This document shows positions 8,149-14,656 of a DNA stretch of 27,500 bases, in pieces. Both the position numbers and the translations under genes were made by a program. Source of the stretch: Symbiodinium natans (taxonomy: Eukaryota; Sar; Dinophyceae; Suessiales; Symbiodiniaceae); the NCBI GenBank assembly GCA_905221605.1, contig CAJNDS010000099.1:190001-217500 (forward strand), read 5' to 3'. The notes below the pieces were generated by a model. It ran no database searches. It was not told where the DNA came from and saw only the letters and a program-made list of their open reading frames with translations. Each line of letters opens with the position of its first letter. Positions within the stretch are counted from its first letter, which is position 1.

Positions 8149-11100
8149 CTATACTGAGCTTGGAACCCCAGGAAAAATTACAGTTCTTGCTGTTTCTTTG
8201 GAATTATATCAAACGTTTTTTTTGCTGTTTCTTCGGAATTATATAGTACACAAAAACACAAACGATTTCCAAGCACCCCTAAGCATCTTTAAGCGGCCGT
8301 GGCCACAAGCCCAGGAGAGGGGGGTTCTGCCAGAGTTGTCCGCCTTCTCCAGTGCGGCGCTGGCCTCTAGCAGCATGTGCACAATCTCCAGGCCCCTGGC
8401 CGCACAAGCCAGGGACAAGGGCGTCCTGCCCACCTTGTCTGCTCTATCAATGTCAGCACGGACCCGCAGCAAGAGGCGGGCAACTTCCACACGGAATGTG
8501 GCGCAGGCCCATGAGAACGGGGCCAAGCCATCCGTGTCCGCTTTCTCCACGTCAGCACCGGCCTCCAGGAGAAGCCGCGCAACCTCCAAGCGGCCCAGCT
8601 TGCTTGCACAGGACAGGGCGGTCTCACCCTCGCCTAGTTCATGGTTGTTCTCGTATTGTGAATTCAAATTTTCTATTCCTTATTGAGCTTTAGTACCCTT
8701 AAACATGTAAGACTTCTAGTCCTTCTTGGGCTTAAGTACCCTTAAAATGTAAAACTGCTATTCCTTATTGAGTTTAAGTACCCTTAAAAATGTGAAACTT
8801 CTATTCCTTATTGAGCTTAAGTACCCTTAAGCATGTAAGACTTCTAGTCCTTCTTGGGCTTAAGTACCCTTAATCATGTAGTAAAACTTCCATTCCTTCT
8901 TGGGCTTAAGTACCCTTACAAGTGTAACACTTCTATTCCTCCTTGGGCTCTTAAGTACCCTTCAGAATGCAAAAATGTTGCCCCCCCACTATGACAAGAA
9001 GTCGCTGTCAGCCGCATCCTTGTCGGCGCCAGCCTCCAGCAAAAGCCGGACCACCTCCAAACCTTGAGGTAGCCCAGTAAGCATCTTATGGCAAGGGCTT
9101 TTTAGGGTTTAGGGTTTAGGGTTTAGGGTTTAGGGTTTAGGGTTTAGGGTTTAGGGTTTAGGGTTTAGGGCTTGTGCTTAGGGCTTAGGGCTTAGGAGGC
9201 ATACCCCTTTTTTTGGTTGGGTACTTTAATAAGGGAACCTTGAGCCCAGTAACCATCCTAAAATACGGGCACCTTTGTTTTTTTGTTGGCTCCTTGAATA
9301 AGGGAGCTTTGAACTTGAACCAAAAATATACTATAGTGGTACCACTGGGCTACCAAGCAGCGGTCCTGACTACACGCCAGGGCCAGAGGAGCGGCGCCGA
9401 AATTGTCAGGCCTGCCTGTGTCGGCGCCGGCCTCCAGCAGCACATGGACGACCTCCACGTGTCCCTCGATGCATGCCAAGGCCAAGGGGGTCCTGAAACC
9501 CCAAACCCTAAACCCTAAACCCTGAACCCTAAACCCTGAACCCTAGACCCTAAACCCTAAACCCTAAACCCCAAGGCCGAGAGGGTCCTGCCAAGGTGGT
9601 CAAGGCGCTCCACTTGCGCAGCGTCCTCCAGCAAGCGGCGCACGACCTCAGGGCTGCCGCCGACACCTAGGTTTGCCCCAGGAACCTAGCTAAGATGGCA
9701 CTTTAAACCCTCTGAAAAATATTCCAAAAAAATATGACCCTCTTAAACCCGATAAGGGAAAGTATAACATGTCCCAAGGGCCTGCCTGGCTAGGATGAAA
9801 AATGTGTTTGCCTAAAGGGGTTCAAAAGGGAACCTGTACCCTGAACTCTGAACCCTAAACCCTAAACCCTAAACCCTAAACCCTAAACCCTAAACCCTAA
9901 ATTAGGCCCTAAACCCTAAACCCTAAACCCTAAAGGGAATAGGGGCACGACTGGGCATCCCAGCCACAAGCCCAGGCTAAAGCAGCCCGGTCTTTGTTGT
10001 CGGTCTTCTCCATTGCCGCCCTGGCCTCTTAGTAGCCCTATAACCATATTACAATAAGGGCGCCCTTTATTGGTTGGTTACTGTATGATATAAGGGAACT
10101 AGAACCCAAAAAAGGAAAAGGGGTACAACTGAGCTACCAAGGCCTCCAGCAGCAAGCACGCGACATCCAGGTGGCCTTGGTAGCACGCCCACGCCAGGGG
10201 CGTCGTGCCGAAGATGCCGCGTGCAGAAAGTGCGGGAGGGGCAGTGCGGCAGACGTCTGGATGCTGGGGTCGCAGGAGGATGCGCTCCATGCTCTCCACA
10301 TCCTCGGCTTGAAGGGTTGAGTAACCCTAAACCCTAAACCCTAAACCCTAAACCCTAAACCCTAAACCCTAAACTGTAAACCCTAAACCCTAAACCCTAA
10401 ACCCTAAACCCTAAACCCTAAACCCTAAACCCTAAACCCTAAACTGCTGTTCAGAAACGTTGTCTTGAGCTGCAGCCATGAGCTCGGCCTCTTCGGCTTC
10501 AGAGGTGGGGCAAAAGCTCCTTAGTTGCTGAGTTCATAAGCCCCAAAAGAGATTAGGGTTTAGGGTTTAGGGTTTAGGGTTTAGGGTTTAGGGTTTAGGG
10601 TTTAGGGTTTAGGGTTTAGGGTTTAGGGTTTGGGGTTTGGGGTTTAGGGTTTAGGGTTTTGGGTTTACAGTTCTACAGGGGATTCGGGTAGTATCCAAGA
10701 AGTGTATTCAGTGTACTCATTCAGCTTTCGAGGCTCAAGAGCACAAGCTGGATCTGCATCGGCCCATCCAGCACGGCGTCATCCGCCAAGACGTCGCCTT
10801 CCATCGAACACCTGCACTTGGACTTGGAACCCCAGCAAAAACATCATGAGTTTGGCTGTTTCTTCGGAATTAAACTACCCAGAAGTTGGAAAAAGTTGAG
10901 CTGTTTCTTCGGAATTATAGTACCCAGAATAATTTTTTAAAAAAGGAAAAAGAGCTCCAAGTGTCCCTGAGGAACAGGCGGAGCTTAAATCTGGTTTCTC
11001 CGCACAAGCTCTGCAGGCGCTGCTTCAAGGCGCGGGCGGGAGGCAATCCCCGTGACATCCTTGGTGGTTTAGGGTTTAGGGGTTCAGGGTTTAGGGTTTA

Positions 11101-11873
11101 GGGTTTAGGGTTTCGGGTTTAGGGTTTCGGGTTTCGGGTTTCGGGTTTGGGGTTTGGGGTTTGGGGTTTGGGGTTTCGGGTTTCGGGTTTCGGGTTTAGG
11201 GTTTAGGGGTTTAGGGGTTTTGGGGTTTAGGGTTTAGGGTTTAGGGTTTAGGGCATAGGGTTTAGGGTTTAGGGTTTCGGGTTTGGGGTTTGGGGTTTGG
11301 GGTTTGGGATTTGGGGTTCAGGGTTTCGGGTTTAGGGTTTAGGGTTTAGGCTTTAGGGTTGGTTTAGGGTTTAGGGTTTACCTACAGCTTTTTGTAGTAG
11401 CTACCCTCAATTGGCAGGCTACACTTAATTAGCAGGTATAACCCATAAAGCTGTCTCCTAGGACTCTCTTTTCCTACAGCTTTTTGTCTAAGCTACCCTT
11501 CATTAGTATACGTATGACTTGGGATGTTACCCCCTATACTGACAGTCCTAAATAGGGATATAATTCGGTGCTAAAATCCATAATCAGGACTGTTAGTATA
11601 AGGGGAACATCCCAAGGTATACCCATAAAACTGTAGGTAGAGAGGGTCACTACCCATCATTAGTAACCCTGAGTAGGCATGGCCCATAAAACTGTAGGTA
11701 AAGAGTCGTACCTACCCTTAATTAGTACGCACAACCCACATAAAACTGCCCTAGACCCTAAACCTTAAACCCTAAACCCTAAACCACAGTAAAGAGGGTC
11801 CTAGGATCTCTCTGAACTCCTCAACGGACATGGCCAAGGCTTCGTCGCCCGACACCCTGAGGACGCGTAGCAT
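7989..11873 (-). CDS. Ubiquitin-like/ankyrin-repeat protein gene, 11 exons, complete
   Basis: Joined exons (11873-11809, 11059-10956, 10797-10737, 10519-10453, 10302-10144, 10025-9965, 9666-9588, 9492-9362, 9062-9006, 8633-8288, 8148-7989) total 1,290 nt: 429 residues plus TGA. Residues 1-80 resemble the ubiquitin-like N-terminus of dinoflagellate ankyrin proteins (MLRVLRVSGDEALAM..., ...ALKQRLQSLCGETRF..., ...PMQIQLVLLSF). Nine ankyrin repeats follow, from about 128 to 416, each with a (T/A)PL-type turn and LLLEAGAD-like helix; the protein ends in a basic tail (ARKRPRNDP). Such proteins act as binding scaffolds; no catalytic motif is present and the partner is unknown. Splices at introns 5, 7, 8, 9 and 10 restore 33-residue spacing. 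All donors are GA or GC and all acceptors AG|G. Introns 4 and 6 and residues 22-28 are the least certain parts. Confidence 0.85.
8149..8287 (-). mobile_element. Intron 10, family-2 introner-like element
   Basis: Inside the intron an element at 8158-8274 has perfect 8-bp inverted ends (GCTTGGAA / TTCCAAGC). It holds two copies of a unit like ATAATTCCGAAGAAACAGC and ends in CTGGGGTTCCAAG. The same parts in the same order occur in intron 2, so two introns of one gene share an origin. Confidence 0.75.
8288..8633 (-). CDS. Ankyrin gene exon 10
   Basis: The longest exon, 346 nt, with three full repeats and parts of two others (GETALSCASKLGRLEVARLL, GLAPFSWAC, GRTPLSLAC, GRTPLSWAC). The acceptor is ACTAG|GCG and the donor is GA at 8287. 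Confidence 0.9.
8634..9005. repeat. Intron 9 with a 43-bp minisatellite
   Basis: Seven tandem units of 42-47 bp fill about 8670-8975. Each has CTTAAGTACCCTTAA or a close form. Two subtypes, TCCTTATTGAGC and TCCTTCTTGGGC, alternate irregularly, which suggests higher-order duplication. No telomeric array lies in this intron. Confidence 0.85.
9006..9062 (-). CDS. Ankyrin gene exon 9
   Basis: A 57-nt exon reading LEVVRLLLEAGADKDAAD. The acceptor is CTCAAG|GT and the donor is GC at 9005. Both joins restore 33-residue spacing with the neighbouring repeats. Confidence 0.85.
9063..9361 (-). mobile_element. Intron 8: two family-1 elements, one holding a telomeric array
   Basis: Element A (9242-9354) starts TTGGTAGCCCAGTGGTACC on the coding strand and ends ...GGTTACTGGGCTC. 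Element B (about 9066-9241) lies in tandem and is split. Its two parts flank a TTTAGGG/CTTAGGG array (about 9100-9194), interrupted after GGCAAGGGC on the given strand, the same interior point as in the 2294-2431 copy. B lacks the first terminus and seems to share sequence with A's end. Confidence 0.75.
9362..9492 (-). CDS. Ankyrin gene exon 8
   Basis: Reads TPLALACIEGHVEVVHVLLE and a second repeat start (GAAPLALACSQD). The acceptor TTTCAG is made from the telomeric-type array. The donor is GC at 9361. Confidence 0.85.
9493..9587 (-). repeat. Intron 7, a 95-nt intron made almost wholly of telomeric repeat
   Basis: On the coding strand it reads GACCCTCTCGGCCTTGGGG, about ten TTTAGGG-type units, and TTTCAG. 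CAGGACCC occurs across both borders, so a GA donor and an AG acceptor restore the reading frame and the 33-residue repeat exactly. Confidence 0.85.
9588..9666 (-). CDS. Ankyrin gene exon 7
   Basis: Reads VGGSPEVVRRLLEDAAQVER then LDHLGR. The acceptor is CCTAG|GTG. The exon ends GGCAG before GACCC, and the intron's 3' end is TTTCAG before the same GACCC. Confidence 0.8.
9667..9964 (-). repeat. Intron 6 with a telomeric array and family-1 remnant
   Basis: On the coding strand the intron opens with a family-1-like start (GATGCCCAGTCGTGCCCCTA), then TTTAGGG units (about 9841-9934 on the given strand read CCCTAAA), then about 170 bp of unique AT-rich sequence. The acceptor is CCTAG|G. Confidence 0.65.
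9965..10025 (-). CDS. Ankyrin gene exon 6
   Basis: Begins after AAGAG|GCC and reads ARAAMEKTDNKDRAALAWAC. Joined to exon 5 it gives LLLEARAAMEK, exactly in register. The donor is GC at 9964; the splice to exon 7 gives a 34-residue repeat, so this border is less secure. Confidence 0.75.
10026..10143 (-). mobile_element. Intron 5, uninterrupted family-1 introner-like element with target duplication
   Basis: A 112-bp element (10029-10140) has inverted ends TTGGTAGC and TTAGTAGC and is flanked by the direct repeat GAGGCC (10141-10146 and 10023-10028). Splicing GAG|GC...GAG|GCC removes the element and one hexamer copy and keeps the frame. It has no telomeric array and serves as the unfilled reference copy of the family. 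Confidence 0.85.
10144..10302 (-). CDS. Ankyrin gene exon 5
   Basis: Encodes DVESMERILLRPQHPDVC... and the first ankyrin repeat (GTTPLAWACYQGHLDVACLL). It ends at GAG before a GC donor (10143), inside the duplicated hexamer GAGGCC. Confidence 0.85.
10303..10452 (-). repeat. Intron 4, mostly a telomeric array
   Basis: On the given strand 10324-10443 is nearly pure CCCTAAA (coding strand TTTAGGG). Only about 10-20 bases at each end are not repeat. Exact borders are uncertain, as noted for exon 4. Confidence 0.75.
10453..10519 (-). CDS. Ankyrin gene exon 4
   Basis: Reads SFCPTSEAEEAELMAAAQDN, an acidic linker and helix. The acceptor is CTAAG|GAG. The 3' border is uncertain. I chose GA at 10452 (phase 0). 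An alternative join at the shared TCAAG would skip a few residues and need an AC donor. Confidence 0.6.
10520..10736 (-). repeat. Intron 3 with a telomeric array in the opposite orientation
   Basis: The array at 10553-10672 reads TTTAGGG on the given strand, so CCCTAAA on the coding strand, opposite to intron 4. Unique sequence of about 60 bp (exon-3 side) and 30 bp (exon-4 side) flanks it. Confidence 0.8.
10737..10797 (-). CDS. Ankyrin gene exon 3
   Basis: Encodes DVLADDAVLDGPMQIQLVLL, the end of the ubiquitin-like domain. The acceptor is GGAAG|GCG. The donor is GA at 10736; the direct repeat GAGC at both intron ends joins VLL to SF in frame. Confidence 0.8.
10798..10955 (-). mobile_element. 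Intron 2, family-2 introner-like element
   Basis: The element at about 10822-10962 has ends ACTTGGA / TCCAAGT. It holds two TTCCGAAGAAACAGC units and the CTGGGGTTCCAAG end shared with intron 10. Its left end overlaps the last codons of exon 2. Confidence 0.7.
10956..11059 (-). CDS. Ankyrin gene exon 2
   Basis: After CCACCAAG|G the frame reads MSRGLPPARALKQRLQSLCG then ETRFKLRLFLRDTW. ALKQRL and LCG..RF are hallmarks of this domain in dinoflagellate proteins. The first few residues look extra compared with that pattern, so the acceptor or a short exon could be missed. The donor is GC at 10955. Confidence 0.75.
11060..11808 (-). repeat. Intron 1: telomeric arrays and nested inverted-repeat elements
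   Basis: On the given strand 11066-11385 is a TTTAGGG array with TTTCGGG and TTTGGGG blocks. Positions 11379-11750 hold diverged units of about 70 bp bounded by CTACAGCTTTTTG and CATAAAACTGTAGG. Positions 11750-11785 are CCCTAAA units. On the coding strand the array ends CTAAACCACCAAG|G, so the last telomeric unit lies within about 10 nt of the acceptor. Confidence 0.8.
11519..11615. mobile_element. Family-B inverted-repeat element, copy 1
   Basis: The ends TTGGGATGTTACCCCCTATA and the reverse complement of the right side (TTGGGATGTTCCCCTTATAC) match over about 30 bp and continue through ACAGTCCT. It sits inside another repeat, apparently flanked by GTAT on both sides. The 97-bp foldback has no coding capacity, so a MITE is likely. 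Confidence 0.75.
11809..11873 (-). CDS. Ankyrin gene exon 1
   Basis: ATG at 11873-11871 starts MLRVLRVSGDEALAMSVEEF, the expected first strand and helix of the ubiquitin-like domain. The chosen donor is GA at 11808 (phase 2). The intron starts GAT and the next exon also starts GAT. Confidence 0.8.
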
Positions 11874-11893
11874 GCCGGCCCGCAAGAGGAACC
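11874..11893 (-). promoter_or_regulatory. Possible spliced-leader acceptor and short 5' UTR
   Basis: On the coding strand AATTTTTAG|G at 11894-11893 precedes the ATG by about 20 nt. Dinoflagellate mRNAs receive a 22-nt spliced leader at such AG sites. The placement is inference. Beyond it lies a telomeric array, so no conventional promoter is visible. Confidence 0.35.
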
Positions 11894-11899
11894 TAAAAA

Positions 11900-12241
11900 T
11901 TGATTTGGGTTTGGGGTTTGGGGTTTAGGGTTTAGGGTTTAGGGCTTAGGGCTTCGGGCTTAGGGTTTAGGGTTTAGGGTTTAGGGTTTAGGGTTAGGGC
12001 TTAGGGTTTAGGGTTTAGGAATTTAGGGATTTAGGGTTTTAGGGATTTAGGGTTTAGGGTTTAGTAGCCTAGGAGTACAAAGGGTGTTGCTTTTGGCTTC
12101 TCCAGGGGCTTGTGAGGGAACCTCTGAACCCTAAACCCTCAAAAAAGCGAATATGGGCCTAGTCTGGATTCTAGCCCTAAACCCTAAACCCTAAACCCTA
12201 AACCCTAAACCCTAAACCCTAAACCCTAAACCCTAAACCAT
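11900..12241. repeat. Arrays upstream of the ankyrin gene
   Basis: TTTGGGG/TTTAGGG/CTTAGGG units fill 11908-12065; unique 12066-12173; CCCTAAA 12174-12238. No gene was seen. Confidence 0.85.
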
Positions 12242-12372
12242 TTAAGATTCTCAACGAGCCAAAGAGTCGGAAGACTCTGGGAATCGAGGATGCTCCGAGA
12301 GCCCGCGGCCTCTACAGTCAGCGTGACGAGCCACTGCTTCCCATGGCAGCGGAGCGAACGCCACAAAGCCCT
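12242..12372 (-). CDS. Candidate exon, strand and frame not settled
   Basis: All tested readings are fairly open. The most protein-like is minus, LWRSLRCHGKQWLVTLTVEA then AGSRSILDSQSLPTLWLVENLKW. A plus reading, EPKSRKTLGIEDAPRARGLY, is also open. I favour minus because the neighbouring candidate exons are on that strand. Confidence 0.35.
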
Positions 12373-12762
12373 AAACTGGGTTCAGGGTTTAGAGTTTAGG
12401 GTTTAGGATTTAGGGTTTAGGGTTTAGTTAGGGTTCAGGGTTCAGGGATTAGGGTGCCCCCCAAAAATAGACAGTTAAGATTATGAAAGCACTCGACACC
12501 CTAAGAACCCCCAAAAAACACAAAGTCCTATTCCTTTTGGGATTGCTATCTTTTGCTCTTTGGGCTAAGCAAAGAGTAGTAAAGTTTGAAACCTCACTGC
12601 CCCACCCCTCGCACCTGCCAGGGCCTCTCGAGCCTGACAAGTTCTTCAACAGATCATGTCGAACAGCAGCCCCACGGACAGGGTTTAGGGATTAGGGTGT
12701 TTAGGGTTTAGGGTCTAGGGTTGAGGGTTGAGGGTTTAGGGTTTTGGGCTTGAGGTGTAGGG
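12373..12762. repeat. TTTAGGG arrays around a unique island
   Basis: Arrays lie at 12378-12455 and 12681-12762. The island 12456-12680 has ORFs on both strands (65-70 codons) but neither is convincing. Confidence 0.7.
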
Positions 12763-12864
12763 TTGGGATGTTCCCCCTTACACTAAAGAGTCCTTAATCG
12801 GGATTCTTGCACCCCCGAGTATAATCCTTATTTCGGACTGTTAGTAAAACGGGGCACATCCCAA
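12763..12864. mobile_element. Family-B inverted-repeat element, copy 2
   Basis: Starts TTGGGATGTTCCCCCTTACA and ends GGGGCACATCCCAA. The ends and the internal AGTCCTTAAT/GGACTGTTAGT segments match the 11519-11615 copy in order. The centre differs. Length is 102 bp. Confidence 0.75.
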
Positions 12865-13016
12865 GTTGAGGGTTTGAAGTTCAGCCCTAAGCCCTAAAAC
12901 CTCAAAATCCCTAACCCTTCAGCTCTTCGGGTTTTGGGTTCAAGGGCACCCAAAAACCCGACGAAACTCACTCTTAAACCCTAAACCCTAAACCCTACAT
13001 CCTAAACCCTAAACCC
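12865..13016 (-). repeat. Degenerate CCCTAAA array
   Basis: Decayed units, then a clean run at 12975-13016. No gene was seen. Confidence 0.7.
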
Positions 13017-13075
13017 TCAAAAGAAGCCTGATGCAGACAAAGCTGCGTCGACATCGGTTTCGTCCACGATCTCTC
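13017..13075 (-). CDS. Candidate exon, minus strand
   Basis: After an acceptor-like CCACCAAG|G the frame reads EIVDETDVDAALSASGFF, then TGA. The TGA overlaps a possible GA donor leading into a TTTAGGG-sense array, so this may be internal and not terminal. The acidic helical composition is typical of real protein. Confidence 0.45.
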
Positions 13076-13363
13076 CTTGGTGGTGTCAGGAGGCCGGCTT
13101 GAAGGTTTAGGGCTTAGGTTAGGGTTTCAGGGCTTAGGGGTTTAGGGGTTTCGGGGTTTAGGGGTTTAGGGGTTTAGGGTTTAGGGTGTTGGTTTGAGGG
13201 GCTGTTGAGCCCTATAATCCTAGAGATGTCCTCAGCTACCTCCTGGACGTGGGCTTACTCTGAGTGGGGGGTCTGGGGGTTTGGAGGTATCAGGGTCCAG
13301 GGCTCAGGGTTCAGGGTTTTGGGTCTAGGGTTTAGGGTAGCGGAATGCTGAAAACTCGAAGCC
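13076..13363. repeat. Degenerate TTTAGGG region, no gene
   Basis: TTTAGGG and TTTAGGGG units at about 13105-13190, unique 13191-13290, then decayed G-rich repeat to 13340. Confidence 0.7.
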
Positions 13364-13488
13364 TTACAGCAGTTGGAGCTTATCAGCAGCTGCGCTGGGC
13401 TTCAGGCGAATGGTCTCCAGCACATGCAGCCACCGCACCTGGGCTACCACACCGTCTGTCCGCTGCGCGGACAAACGAACAACGCGCT
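13364..13488 (-). CDS. Candidate exon, minus strand, strong coding look
   Basis: The frame VVRLSAQRTDGVVAQVRWLH then VLETIRLKPSAAADKLQLL ends in TAA at 13366-13364, where GTAAGG could also be a donor. Leu/Ile/Val spacing suggests two amphipathic helices. I do not recognise the family. The next candidate exon downstream on this strand is 13075-13017. Confidence 0.5.
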
Positions 13489-14246
13489 TAGGGCTTAGGC
13501 GCTTGCACTGGCATTCAACCATAAACCTCAAGCCCTACACCTTAAAACCCTGAAACCCTAAAACCCTAAACCCTAAAACCCTAAAACCCTAAACAATAGA
13601 CCCTAAACCCTAAAACCTAAAGCCCCGAAACCCTAAAACCCTAAACCCCTAAACCCTAAACCTCTAAACCCTAAAACCTAAAGCCCCAAAAACCATCTCC
13701 AGGTTGACATCAATCTTCCATCTTTGCCACGACCAAGTGCTGGAAAGCCCTAAACCCTAAACCCTAAACCCTAAAGCCTAAAAGCCCAGAACCCCGAGGC
13801 AGCCCTCTCCACCCCCTCAAAAAGAAAGAAAACCTGTAGTCAAACCTTTGAACCCGAAACCCGAAACCTAAACCCTAAACCCTCAAGCCCCTGTATCTTG
13901 AAATTATAAAAAAAAAACCTTCCTGGAAACTCCTCGGCACTTCCCCGGACCTGAACCCTTAATTTCAATAAACCCTAAAACCCTAAAACCCTAAAACCCT
14001 AAAACCCTAAAACCCTAAAACCCCAAAACCCTAAAACCCTAAAACCCTAAATCCCAAAAACCCAAAAACCCTAAAACCCTCAAACCCTCAAACCCTCAAA
14101 CCCTCAAACCCTAAAACCCTAAAACCCTAAAACCCTAAAACCCTCAAACCCTCAAACCCTCAAACCCTCAAACCCTAAACCCCTAAAACCCTAAAACCCT
14201 AAACCCTAAACCCTAAACCCTAAACCCTAAACCCTAAACCCTAAAC
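13489..14246 (-). repeat. CCCTAAA and CCCTAAAA arrays with one small island
   Basis: CCCTAAA/CCCTAAAA units at 13515-13690 and 13748-13785; decayed sequence 13786-13960; a mostly octameric CCCTAAAA array with a CCCTCAAA block 13968-14190; CCCTAAA 14191-14246. The island at about 13695-13745 reads FQHLVVAKMED on minus, possibly a short exon. Confidence 0.8.
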
Positions 14247-14343
14247 CCGCCGCGGGCGCCGGCGAGCCCAGAGCCAGGCTGTGGCGTCGCAGGAGCCGCA
14301 CGCTCCGGGCGTGGGTGAAAGGAGGGAGGCGGCGGCTGGCCAC
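14247..14343 (-). CDS. Candidate exon, GC-rich, minus strand
   Basis: An acceptor-like CAAGAACAG|G precedes a frame reading VASRRLPPFTHARSVRLLRR then HSLALGSPAPAA. GC content is much higher than in the flanking arrays. The basic/hydrophobic mix fits protein, but GC bias alone could keep the frame open. Confidence 0.4.
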
Positions 14344-14354
14344 CTGTTCTTGGG

Positions 14355-14656
14355 GAGGGTTTAGGGTTTAGGGTTTAGGGTTTAGGGTTTAGGGTTTAGG
14401 GTTTAGGGTTTAGGGTTTAGGAATTTAGGAATTTAGGAATTTAGGGTTTAGGGTTTAGGGTTTAGGCTTTAGGCTTTAGGCTTTAGGCTTTAGGCTTTAG
14501 GCTTTAGGGCTTAGGGTGTAGGCTTATAAGCATTTCTGGCATCAGTCTTTGGGCAGTTGATGTGCCCGCTGGGCAGAATGCGTGCCATCATGAGGACAGA
14601 CGACCGGTAAATGCTTGCTAGTGTTTTGTTTCCTCATGATATTAATTAAGTTTCTT
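14355..14656. repeat. TTTAGGG array with GAATTTAG and CTTTAGG blocks, then unique DNA
   Basis: Canonical units at 14357-14420, three GAATTTAG units, then six CTTTAGG units to about 14510. Positions 14521-14656 are unique with no gene seen. Confidence 0.85.

Noticed and set aside
8021-8686. Plus ORF of 221 codons across the ankyrin exons
   Set aside because: It is antisense to ankyrin exons 10 and 11, which have unmistakable ankyrin repeats on the minus strand.
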